Positions 8,788 through 17,400 of a stretch of 64,000 nucleotides of DNA are shown piece after piece. Position 1 is the first letter of the stretch. Each line of letters begins with the position of its first letter. The position numbers and the translations under genes were made by a program. The notes below the pieces were generated by a model. That model worked only from the letters and a program-made list of their open reading frames with translations. It was not told the DNA's origin and did not search any database. The stretch is from Lachnospiraceae bacterium (GTDB lineage Bacteria > Bacillota_A > Clostridia > Lachnospirales > Lachnospiraceae), in contig QXWX01000014.1 of NCBI GenBank assembly GCA_009911175.1, positions 32,152 to 96,151 on the forward strand, read 5' to 3'.

Positions 8788-9619
8788 GCTCCTGTACAGA
8801 ATTTTATGTACTATATCCCTTGTGATTGGCCTGTATCTGGTGACAGACCTGATGTTCAGCGGTACTCTGAATGTGAAAATGATCATCGTATTTATCCTGG
8901 TCATGACATGGATCATCTGGGGAGCCGTAGACTGGAAGCTGAGCAGCGATCTGATCCGGAATCAGGAAAAGGAGCTGAAAATGTACCGGCTCTATATCCA
9001 GCCTCTGGAAGAGCTGGTAAAGGAAATCCGGGTCAGGCAGCATGAATTTGACAATCATATCAACGCGATCCTGAATATGCATCTGACGGTAGACAACTAT
9101 GAGGAACTGGTGGAAAAGCAGTCGCGGTACATCCTGGAGATCCGCCGTGACAGCGCCGGCAAGTTCCTGCCGCTTCTACGGATCAGCGACAAGGTGCTGG
9201 CGGGTTTTCTGTACAGCAAGATCGTCAGTTCTCCGGAAAATGCGGATACAGACGTTGAGGTGCGCAACTGGCAGATTTTATCCAGGACATCGGAACACAG
9301 CCTGATCGAGATCGTAGGGGTACTGGTGGACAATGCTTATGAGGCAGTCTCGGAGAAAGGCGGCCGGGTCAGGATCTTCCTGGATTCCCGGGAGGATCAG
9401 ATGGTATTCGAGATTCTGAATGAATATCGAAGGATTCCTTTTGAAGAGCTGGAGAAGTTTTTTGAAAACGGGTACACGACTAAGGATTCAAAAACTGGAA
9501 GGCGGGGAGTCGGACTTGCGAGGGTCAAGTCTTTGATCCAAAAGGCGGACGGAGAGATCACGATTGCCCAGGAAGTGATTGAAGAGAAAAATTATATCCA
9601 TATTACAGTTGTTATATGA
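8768..9619 (+). CDS. AgrC-like sensor histidine kinase
   Basis: 283 aa. Only two N-terminal transmembrane helices (residues about 9-30 and 37-56) are present, not the 5-7 of classical AgrC. A coiled linker leads to an H-box-like motif, RQHEFDNHINAI, with the presumed phospho-His near residue 97. The GHKL ATPase has an N-box, EIVGVLVDNAYEAV, and a G-box, RRGVGLARVKSLIQKADG. It is the cognate kinase of the overlapping LytTR regulator. The very short sensor points to an intramembrane cue or to a partner protein such as the SPFH/NfeD pair; that is inference. Confidence 0.9.
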   Translation: MVKSRTKLLYRILCTISLVIGLYLVTDLMFSGTLNVKMIIVFILVMTWIIWGAVDWKLSSDLIRNQEKELKMYRLYIQPLEELVKEIRVRQHEFDNHINAILNMHLTVDNYEELVEKQSRYILEIRRDSAGKFLPLLRISDKVLAGFLYSKIVSSPENADTDVEVRNWQILSRTSEHSLIEIVGVLVDNAYEAVSEKGGRVRIFLDSREDQMVFEILNEYRRIPFEELEKFFENGYTTKDSKTGRRGVGLARVKSLIQKADGEITIAQEVIEEKNYIHITVVI

Positions 9620-12045
9620 TGTGGGACGGAACAATGGAAACGGAACAGACAGTAGTGAAAATCTCAGTCCGTAATCTGGTAGAATTTATTCTGCGGGAAG
9701 GGGACATTGACAATCGTACGGCAGGCAGCATGGAGCGTGACGCCATGCTGCAGGGGAGCAGGATCCACCGCAAGATCCAGAGGCGGATGGGTTCTGCTTA
9801 CTGTGCTGAGGTTCTGCTGAAAATACAGTGTCCCTGCGATGGTTTTACTCTCCAGGTGGAGGGGCGGGCGGACGGGATCATGGCGGAAGAGGGCAAGACA
9901 GTCATTGACGAGATCAAAGGAGTCATGCGGGAGCTGGAGCAGGTTCGAGAGCCTGTGGGCGTCCATCTGGCTCAGGCCAAGTGCTATGCTTACATATATG
10001 CCTCCCAGAATGGGCTGGAAGAGATCTATGTGCAGATGACCTACTGCAATCTGGAGACCGAAGAGATCAAGCGGTTCCGTCAGCAATATCAGCTGGAAGA
10101 ACTGGAACACTGGTTCATGGATCTGGTGCATGCTTATGAGAAATGGGCCGGATTCCAGATTGTATGGAAAAAAGAGCGGAACGCGTCCATCCGCAGAACA
10201 GAATTTCCATTTCCCTACCGTGAGGGACAGAGGGATCTGGCGGCTTCTGTTTACCGTACGATCCTGCGCCGAAAAAAGCTATTTATCCAGGCGCCTACCG
10301 GGGTGGGGAAAACGATGGCGACCGTATTTCCCACAGTACGGGCCATGGGAGAGGAGTTGGGGGAGAAGCTGTTTTACCTGACGGCAAAGACTATCACCAG
10401 AACCGTTGCGGAACAGGCATTTCAGACACTTCGTAGCCAGGGGCTGCTGTTTAAGACCATCACCTTGACTGCCAAGGAAAAAATCTGCTTTTGTGAGGAA
10501 ACGGAGTGTAATCCGGATGCCTGCCCCTATGCAAAGGGGCACTATGACCGGGTCAATGACGCAGTGTTCGACTTGATCACAAACGGCTGTGATCTGACAC
10601 GCAATGTACTGGAAGCCCAGGCGGAGAAGTATCAGGTCTGTCCCTTTGAGATGGCGCTGGATGTTTCGATATGGGTAGATGGTGTGATCTGCGATTATAA
10701 TTACGTATTTGACCCGAATGCACATTTGAAACGGTTTTTCTCAGAGGGGAACAAGGGGGGCTATCTGTTCCTGATTGATGAGGCTCACAATCTGGTGGAG
10801 CGTGGACGGGAGATGTACAGCGCGGAGATTTATAAAGAAGAGATCCTGAAGATGAAACGTCTTGTGAAAGCAGAGGATCCCAGGCTGGCAAAACGGCTGG
10901 AGGAGTGCAACAGGCTGCTTTTGGAGATGAAGCGGGAATGTGAAAATTATACCGTATTGGACGAAGTACGCCCTGCAGAAGAGGATGCGGGATATCAAGT
11001 CGTGGAAAGTGTTTCCCATGTTGCTCTGAAATTGATGAATGTATTCGGTGAACTGGAACGCTTCTTGGAGGAATGCCAGGATCCGAAGAAACGGGAGGAG
11101 ATTCTGGAGTTTTATTTCCAGGTCCGGGATTTTTTGAATATTTATGACATCCTGGATGAAAATTATACGATTTATACGGAACTGGAACGGCAGGGACGTT
11201 TTAAACTGAAGCTGCTGTGCGTAAATCCTGCGGCAAACCTGCAGAAGTATCTGGAACGGGGGAACAGCACCGTATTTTTTTCTGCTACGCTGCTGCCCAT
11301 CCATTATTATAAAACGCTTTTGAGCGTGGAAACAGAGGATTACGCCGTTTATGCCAGATCCACCTTTCCAATGGAAAACAGGCTGCTCCTTCTCGGGACG
11401 GACGTGAGCACCAGATATACCCTGCGGGGGAAGGAAATGTACCGCAGGATCGCACTCTATATTCTGGAGACAATCCGGGCAAAGCGGGGCAATTATATGA
11501 TCTTTTTTCCATCCTACCGTTTCATGGAAGATGTATATGAATTTTTCCAGATCGAGAGAAAAGAGGAAGACAAGATTGAATGTGTCCTGCAGTCGCAGTA
11601 TATGGGGGAGGAGGCGAGAGAGATTTTTCTGGAAACCTTTGAGGAGGCCCGGGAGGATTCTCTGGCGGGCTTCTGCGTGATGGGCGGCATATTCTCGGAG
11701 GGAATCGACCTGACAAGGGACCGTCTGATCGGAGCCGTGATCGTGGGGACAGGGCTGCCCCAGGTCTGCAATGACCGGGAAATCCTGCGTTCCTACTTTG
11801 ACGGCAGGAAACTGTCCGGCTTTGACTATGCCTATCTGTATCCCGGCATGAATAAGGTCCTGCAGTCTGCCGGGCGTGTGATCCGCACGGAGGAGGACCG
11901 GGGCGTGATTCTTCTGCTGGATGAGCGGTTTTTAGGAGCCAGGTACCAGGGCACATTTCCAAGGGAATGGAGCGGCATACAAACCTGCAGACTGGGGGAT
12001 TTGAGTGAGAAACTAAAAAATTTCTGGGGAAACGGAAGGATTTAG
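9616..12045 (+). CDS. Rad3/DinG-type Fe-S DNA helicase with N-terminal PD-(D/E)XK-like nuclease segment
   Basis: 809 aa. The N-terminal 110 residues resemble a Cas4/PD-(D/E)XK nuclease, with D86 in GRADG and E99-I-K101. The helicase follows, with Walker A APTGVGKT (226-233), a Cys cluster C291/C293/C298/C303 plus CPFE near 340 that fits the XPD-type Fe-S domain, and DEAH at 388-391. C-terminal motifs include GGIFSEGIDL and QSAGRVIRTEEDRG. It would unwind and perhaps cut branched or damaged DNA. The start overlaps the kinase stop by 4 bases; the ATG at 9649 or nearby is an alternative. Transcription with a membrane-linked signalling module is unusual. Confidence 0.92.
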   Translation: MMWDGTMETEQTVVKISVRNLVEFILREGDIDNRTAGSMERDAMLQGSRIHRKIQRRMGSAYCAEVLLKIQCPCDGFTLQVEGRADGIMAEEGKTVIDEIKGVMRELEQVREPVGVHLAQAKCYAYIYASQNGLEEIYVQMTYCNLETEEIKRFRQQYQLEELEHWFMDLVHAYEKWAGFQIVWKKERNASIRRTEFPFPYREGQRDLAASVYRTILRRKKLFIQAPTGVGKTMATVFPTVRAMGEELGEKLFYLTAKTITRTVAEQAFQTLRSQGLLFKTITLTAKEKICFCEETECNPDACPYAKGHYDRVNDAVFDLITNGCDLTRNVLEAQAEKYQVCPFEMALDVSIWVDGVICDYNYVFDPNAHLKRFFSEGNKGGYLFLIDEAHNLVERGREMYSAEIYKEEILKMKRLVKAEDPRLAKRLEECNRLLLEMKRECENYTVLDEVRPAEEDAGYQVVESVSHVALKLMNVFGELERFLEECQDPKKREEILEFYFQVRDFLNIYDILDENYTIYTELERQGRFKLKLLCVNPAANLQKYLERGNSTVFFSATLLPIHYYKTLLSVETEDYAVYARSTFPMENRLLLLGTDVSTRYTLRGKEMYRRIALYILETIRAKRGNYMIFFPSYRFMEDVYEFFQIERKEEDKIECVLQSQYMGEEAREIFLETFEEAREDSLAGFCVMGGIFSEGIDLTRDRLIGAVIVGTGLPQVCNDREILRSYFDGRKLSGFDYAYLYPGMNKVLQSAGRVIRTEEDRGVILLLDERFLGARYQGTFPREWSGIQTCRLGDLSEKLKNFWGNGRI

Positions 12046-12064
12046 CCGAAATCCCATATTTTTC

Positions 12065-12091
12065 TTAACTTTTTAGGCAATGGGCCGATAT
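12065..12091 (+). promoter_or_regulatory. Sigma-D (FliA-type) promoter candidate
   Basis: GCCGATAT at 12084-12091 is an exact match to the -10 of Bacillus sigma-D promoters. TTAA at 12065-12068 lies 15 bases upstream, where TAAA is expected. A further 55 bases lead to the start codon of the next gene. No sigma-A promoter is obvious. Confidence 0.6.
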
Positions 12092-12146
12092 AACTAACAG
12101 AGGATAATAATTGGTTTTCCTAATGAAAAGAAAAGGAGGAAATGAA

Positions 12147-12782
12147 GTGAAAATCGGTGATAATTATCAAAATATCCAGAACAATTATGCTTATGTTAAT
12201 GCGAATAATGTAGCGGCAGCTTCCAAGGTTGCCGCGGAGAAGAAGGATGGATCAGCGGATGCGGCGGCAGTGGGTGCGGCAACCCCGAATACAGACCGTG
12301 CGGAATTCAGCGCTGATACAAAGGTTACAAACAAGATGAGTGATTCCGAGAGGGCGGCTCTGGTAGAAAGCCTGAAGTCAGACCTGGACAACCAGATGTC
12401 ACGCTTCACCAACATGATGATGCAGACATTCAACAAGCAGGGAATCACAGGCCTTACAGCAGGCAGCGACGCATTCTGGCGTCAGATCGCAAGCGGCAAC
12501 TTTACCGTAGATGCTCAGACCAAGGCAGAGGCTCAGCAGGCTATTTCCGAAGACGGATACTGGGGAGTAAAGCAGACCTCACAGAGAATCTTCGACATGG
12601 CGAAGGCGCTTGCAGGAGACGATCCCGCTAAGATGAAAAAGATGCAGGACGCGGTGGAAAAAGGTTTCGAGCAGGCAACTGCTTCTTGGGGCAAGGCCCT
12701 TCCGGGTATCTGCGATGATACGCACAGCGCAATCAATGGAATGTTTGAAGAATATTATAAGAACGCAGGTGTGGAAAAATAA
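12147..12782 (+). CDS. Conserved hypothetical protein, possible DUF5610-like
   Basis: About 211 aa, with no signal peptide or membrane helix. The N-terminus is Asn/Ala-rich and low complexity (NYAYVNANNVAAASKVAAEK). The C-terminal half is helical, with GYWGVKQTSQRIFDMAKALA and a following KKMQDAVEKGFEQA segment, reminiscent of the DUF5610 family; that link is from memory and unverified. The start is taken as GTG 12147, seven bases after GGAGG; the frame is open further upstream (ATG 12111 or 12123) without a better site. The sigma-D-like promoter suggests co-regulation with motility or cell-surface genes. It is monocistronic, with a terminator just downstream. Confidence 0.75.
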   Translation: MKIGDNYQNIQNNYAYVNANNVAAASKVAAEKKDGSADAAAVGAATPNTDRAEFSADTKVTNKMSDSERAALVESLKSDLDNQMSRFTNMMMQTFNKQGITGLTAGSDAFWRQIASGNFTVDAQTKAEAQQAISEDGYWGVKQTSQRIFDMAKALAGDDPAKMKKMQDAVEKGFEQATASWGKALPGICDDTHSAINGMFEEYYKNAGVEK

Positions 12783-12823
12783 AGTACATACGAAAAAGAG
12801 AAAGCATAGTAAAAGATACTGCG

Positions 12824-12858
12824 AAAGGAATGGAGAAACAGCGCTCCATTCCTTTTTT
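12824..12858 (+). terminator. Intrinsic terminator
   Basis: AAAGGAATGGAG at 12824-12835 pairs with CTCCATTCCTTT at 12844-12855, followed by T residues. It ends the preceding hypothetical gene. Confidence 0.88.
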
Positions 12859-12999
12859 GAGCTGCGGGATATGTACAGCGTCTTTTAGAATATTATATTC
12901 GGAATGAGCATATTTGTAGAGAGAGCATCAAAGAACTGGAGGCGTTAGAATAATTGAGAAAAAGAAAGAAGTGTTACTATGAGGGCATTTATTGCCGTT

Positions 13000-13036
13000 G
13001 AAAACAGACCGGCGCATATACTTACGCCGGTCTGTC
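13000..13036 (-). terminator. Intrinsic terminator of hsp20
   Basis: ACAGACCGGCG (13004-13014) and CGCCGGTCTGT (13025-13035) form an 11-bp perfect stem. On the minus strand it is followed by TTTTC, just past the hsp20 stop codon. Confidence 0.85.
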
Positions 13037-13047
13037 AAGATTCGTGA

Positions 13048-13467
13048 TCATTCGATTGCAATATATCTTGGCTGTTCTTCGATTGCCTTCGGTACTTCCT
13101 TCGGAATACTCAGCCGCAGGATTCCATCGGAGAATGCTGCCTTGATGTCATCCTGGGTCAGTTCCTTGCCCACATAAAAGCTTCGGTTGCAGGAGCCAGT
13201 ATAGCGCTCCTTACGGATGCATTTTCCCTTAGAATCATGTTCTTCCTTCGCCTCATTTCTTGAAGCGGTGATGGTGAGATAGCCGTCCTTCAAATCTGCC
13301 TTGATATCTTCCTTCTTGTATCCTGGAAGCTCCATCTCTACCAGATAGTTGGCATCATTTTCATGAATATCTGTCTTCATGATCTGCGATGAGGCACTTC
13401 CAAAGGGCCTCTCGAAAAATGGATCGTTGAAAAAGTTGTCGATAAAATTTCTGTTTGATAGTAACAT
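13048..13467 (-). CDS. Small heat-shock protein, Hsp20/alpha-crystallin family
   Basis: 139 aa, the usual size of clostridial Hsp18. The alpha-crystallin domain (about residues 30-139) contains VEMELPGYKKEDIKADLKDG and the C-terminal LSIPK strand segment. It is an ATP-independent holdase that keeps unfolding proteins soluble. The ATG at 13467 follows GGAGGGATGAC on the minus strand. A strong promoter overlapped by a CIRCE operator lies upstream, so HrcA repression and heat induction are expected. Confidence 0.95.
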   Translation of the reverse strand: MLLSNRNFIDNFFNDPFFERPFGSASSQIMKTDIHENDANYLVEMELPGYKKEDIKADLKDGYLTITASRNEAKEEHDSKGKCIRKERYTGSCNRSFYVGKELTQDDIKAAFSDGILRLSIPKEVPKAIEEQPRYIAIE

Positions 13468-13522
13468 ATGTCATCCCTCCATGTGTGATTTGAAAAAGTA
13501 TTGTTATCTTTGTTCTATAAGA

Positions 13523-13551
13523 ACTATAGCACAAATTATTAGCACTGTCAA
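13523..13551 (-). promoter_or_regulatory. Promoter of hsp20
   Basis: On the minus strand TTGACA (13546-13551), a 17-base spacer and TATAGT (13523-13528) form a near-consensus sigma-A promoter. It is embedded in the CIRCE palindrome. Confidence 0.88.
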
Positions 13552-13574
13552 CTGATGAGTGCTAATAATTTGTG
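13530..13574. promoter_or_regulatory. CIRCE operator (HrcA-binding site)
   Basis: TTAGCACTG (13539-13547), nine bases, GAGTGCTAA (13557-13565): CIRCE consensus with one mismatch. The palindrome extends outward through ATAATTTGTG on the right and its complement on the left, a total of 45 bases. It covers the -35 and spacer of the hsp20 promoter. Confidence 0.92.
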
Positions 13575-13641
13575 AAGATTCTATGAAATCATGATCAGGA
13601 TTCCCAGGTAACAGGCTTTTTATGCAATTTTATAATAGAAC

Positions 13642-13670
13642 TTGCCCGGAACGGTTCTTTTGCGTTATAC
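13642..13670 (+). promoter_or_regulatory. Promoter of the GreA-like gene
   Basis: TTGCCC (13642-13647), a 17-base spacer and TTATAC (13665-13670), about 40 bases before the ATG. Confidence 0.55.
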
Positions 13671-13708
13671 TTAGAAGGCAGTGCAATAAAATATTTCAGT
13701 GATATAGA

Positions 13709-14224
13709 ATGGAGAAAAAAGTGAAGGACAAACTGACGAAAAGTGATGTAAAGAAGATTGAAGAGGAGATAGAGCACCGGAAGCTGGTAGTCAGAAAGAC
13801 GGCAATTGAGGCGGTGAAGGAAGCCAGGGCGCACGGCGACCTGAGCGAGAATTTTGAGTACCATGCGGCCAAGAAGGATAAAAACCAGAATGAGAGCCGG
13901 ATCCGGTATCTGGAGCGGATGCTGAAAAATGCGGTGATCGTGGATGACAGCTCAGCGGAGGATGAGGTTGGGATCAACAATACGGTAGAGCTCTATATTG
14001 AGGAGGATGACGAGACAGAAGTTTATCGGCTTGTGACCTCCATCCGGGGCAGCTCCCTGAACGGGCTGATCAGTATTGAGTCGCCGCTGGGAAAGGCGAT
14101 CATCGGACATAAGGTGAATGACAGAGTATATATTAAGGTCAATGACGATTTCGGTTATTACGCCGTGATCAAAAAGATTGAGAATACGCAGGAGGAAGAA
14201 ACAGATCATATACGCAGCTATTAA
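13709..14224 (+). CDS. GreA/GreB-family transcription elongation factor
   Basis: 171 aa. The N-terminal coiled coil (residues about 5-85) carries the catalytic-tip region AHGDLSENFEYHAAKKDKNQNE, with the acidic residues needed to coordinate Mg2+ in the RNA polymerase secondary channel. The C-terminal FKBP-like domain contains SPLGKAIIGHKVNDRVYI, typical of GreA. It rescues backtracked polymerase by stimulating transcript cleavage. The sequence is divergent from housekeeping GreA (unusual Lys-rich N-terminus), so it may be a second paralogue. Confidence 0.9.
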   Translation: MEKKVKDKLTKSDVKKIEEEIEHRKLVVRKTAIEAVKEARAHGDLSENFEYHAAKKDKNQNESRIRYLERMLKNAVIVDDSSAEDEVGINNTVELYIEEDDETEVYRLVTSIRGSSLNGLISIESPLGKAIIGHKVNDRVYIKVNDDFGYYAVIKKIENTQEEETDHIRSY

Positions 14225-14245
14225 CTATTTCATTCAGGAGTTTTA

Positions 14246-14326
14246 AAAGCTGCCTGCCGGGAAATGGCTGCATCCATACAGCATAAGTCATGTGGATGCA
14301 GTCATTTCCCGGCAGGCAGCTTTTTA
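14246..14326. terminator. Bidirectional terminator; palindromic repeat family A, copy 3
   Basis: A very long hairpin between two convergent genes. AAAAGCTGCCTGCCGGG at 14246-14262, continuing AAATGGCTGCATCC, pairs with the complementary arm ending GGCAGGCAGCTTTTT at 14325. T runs are present in both directions. The outer arm (GCCGGGAAATGGC and GCAGTCATTT) matches the repeats at 3814 and 44217. Confidence 0.9.
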
Positions 14327-14412
14327 TATCATACCAACCTATGTAGAAAGTCTGCCAGCGGCAGGCTTTCTACATGCGGGAATGCTGTAACAGACAGAGA
14401 TTTTTGTTTTCT

Positions 14413-17400
14413 TTACAGCCTTCCATAATTATAATTCTTTTTTAGCGGAAAAGCAGTGCGGTCAATATCTTCCGCATATCGGTCTCTCTCACCCTGTTTT
14501 TCGGAGTCGATCTCCAGGTTTTTATTCGCTGTAGACAGCATCAGCTTGATTCGGTTGAGCTGGTTTACTTCGCTTGCGCCCGGGTCAAAATCAATGGCAA
14601 CCACGTTGGACTGGGGATACAGACGGCGCAGCTCCTTGATGACGCCTTTTCCCACCACATGGTTGGGCAGGCAGGCAAAGGGCTGGGTACATACGATATT
14701 TTCCGTACCGCTATGTATCAGCTCCAGCATTTCCCCGGTCAAAAACCATCCTTCCCCGGTCTGGTTGCCCAGGGATACGATTCCCGAGGCCATCTCCGCC
14801 AGCTTTTCGATCGGGGTGGGAGGAGCAAAATGCCGACTCGATTCAAATGCCTTTGTGGCAGGAGCGCGGAACCATTCCAGCGCCCGGATCCCGAGATTCC
14901 CGATTTTCGCTTTGGACTTCTCCATCCCCAGATGGGATACCTTGAAATTCTGATTATAGAAGCAGTACATCAGGAAATCCAGCAGATCCGGGACAACCGC
15001 CTCGGCGCCTTCGCTTTCCAGAAGCTCCACCAGGTAATTATTTGCGGCGGGAAGGAATTTCACCAGGATTTCGCCCACTACGCCGACTTTTGGTTTCTTG
15101 ACCTCCCGGATTTCCAGGCAGTCAAAATCTCGGATAATATCCCGGCAGAGCTTTTTGAACCCGCTCCGGGACGGATAGGACTGGGCCAAAAACTGCTTGG
15201 CGATCTCAGCCCATTTCCGGTGCATGGCGTTGGCGCTTCCCGGAACAGCCTCATAGGGGCGCATCCGGTAGACACATTTCATGAAGATATCCCCAAGCAC
15301 CAGTGCGTAGATTCCACGCAGCACCAGGACCGGGGTCAGCTTGAAGCCAGGATTCTCCTCCAATCCGCTTAAGTTCAGGGAGATCACGGGGATATGCGCA
15401 TACCCGGCCTTTTTCAGAGCCCGACGGATAAATCCGATATAATTGGAGGCACGGCAGCCGCCGCCGGTCTGGGTAATGATCACGGCCAGATGGTCGGTGT
15501 CATAATCTCCGGACAGGATGGCCTCCATGATCTGGCCCACCACCATCAGAGAGGGGTAGCATGCATCGTTGTTTACATATTTTAATCCCACGTCCACAGC
15601 CTGCTTGTTGTCGTTCGGCAGCACTGCGATGTTGTAGCCGGAAGCACGGAACGCAGGCTCCAGCAGCTCAAAATGCATGGGCGACATCTGGGGGCAGAGG
15701 ATCGTATAGGTCCTGCGCATCTCCTTGGTGAAGGAGATCTTCTTAATCGAAGCCGGACAGATATTCCGCTTTGCATTGCGCTGTTCCCGAACGCGGATCG
15801 CGGCTAACAGGGAGCGGACACGGATTCTGGCAGCTCCCAGGTTGTTGACCTCATCAATCTTCAATGAGGTATAGATCTTGTCGGAATTGGTCAGGATTTC
15901 CGCCACCTGGTCCGTGGTGACCGCATCCAGGCCGCATCCGAAGGAATTGAGCTGGATGAGATCCAGGAAGTCTACAGTCTTTACATAATTTGCCGCCGCA
16001 TACAGGCGGGAGTGGTACATCCACTGGTCCATCACATTTAAGGGGCGTTCGACCTCGTGCAGGTGTGACACGGAATCCTCGGTCAGCACCGCGATGTTGT
16101 AGGAAGTGATCAGCTCCGGCAGCCCATGGTTGACCTCCGGGTCAATGTGATAGGGCCGGCCGGCAAGCACGATCCCCCGGTTTCCGGTATCCTTGAGGAA
16201 CTGAATCGTCTCCTCACCCTTTCGGCGCATATCATTCCGGCACGCCGAGAGCTCCTTCCATGCGTCATGTACGGCAGAGCGGATCTCCTCCTCTGAAATG
16301 GAGAACTTCTTCGACAGCTCTTCCGTCAGACGGTAGGCGATGGTCTCCTCACTTTTCAAACTGAGGAAAGGATGGATAAAATCCACCTCGCCCTTTACAA
16401 TGGGATCCATATTATTCTTAATATTCTCCGGGTAGGAGGTTACGATGGGGCAGTTGTAGTGGTTGTTGGCCTCCTCAAATTCATTCCGTTCAAAGGGGAC
16501 GGAAGGATAGAAGATATGCCGCGCCTCCTGGTTGATCAGCCATTGGACATGCCCGTGGGCCAGTTTTGCCGGATAACATTCGGACTCGCTGGGAATGGAT
16601 TCGATCCCCAATTCATAGATCTTTCTGGTAGAAGCCGGGGAAAGGAGCACCCGGAACTTCAGCTTTGTAAAAAATGTAAACCAGAAGGGATAGTTTTCAT
16701 ACATGTTCAGCACCCGCGGAATGCCGATGGTGCCGCGCAGAGCCTCCTCTTTTTCCAGCGGAGTATATCCGAAATACCGCTTCATCTTATAGTCAAACAG
16801 GTTGGGCATCTGATTGACAGACTTTTCCTTGCCAAGTCCGCGTTCACAGCGGTTTCCTGTGATAAACCGTCTTCCGCCGCTGAAATGGCTGACGGTCAGA
16901 CGGCAGTTGTTGGTACAGCCCTTACATTTGGTCATGGTGGTGGAATACTCCAGCGCCTGGATGTCCTCAATGGAGAGCATGGTGGTGCCTTCGCATTCCG
17001 TATAACGCTCCCGGGCGATCAGGGCGGCGCCGAAGGCGCCCATGATCCCGGCGATATCCGGACGGATGGCCTCGCAGTCCGCAATCTTCTCGAAGCTCCG
17101 AAGCACCGCATTGTTGTAAAAGGTTCCGCCCTGTACCACGATGTGGGATCCCAGCTCGGACGCGTCGGACACCTTGATGACCTTGAACAGTGCGTTCTTG
17201 ATGACAGAGTAGGCAAGGCCGGCAGAAATATCCGCGACCTCGGCCCCTTCCTTCTGGGCCTGCTTGACCTTGGAATTCATAAATACGGTGCAGCGGGTTC
17301 CCAGGTCGATGGGATTGCGGGCGTAGAGCGCCTCATGGGCAAAATCCTCTACCGAATAGTTGAGAGATTTCGCAAAGGTTTCGATAAAGGAACCGCAGCC

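Noticed and set aside
8053..9619. Agr quorum-sensing locus
   Set aside because: No AgrB membrane protease or AgrD precursor within several kilobases and too few helices in the kinase; only the AgrC/LytTR relationship is supported.
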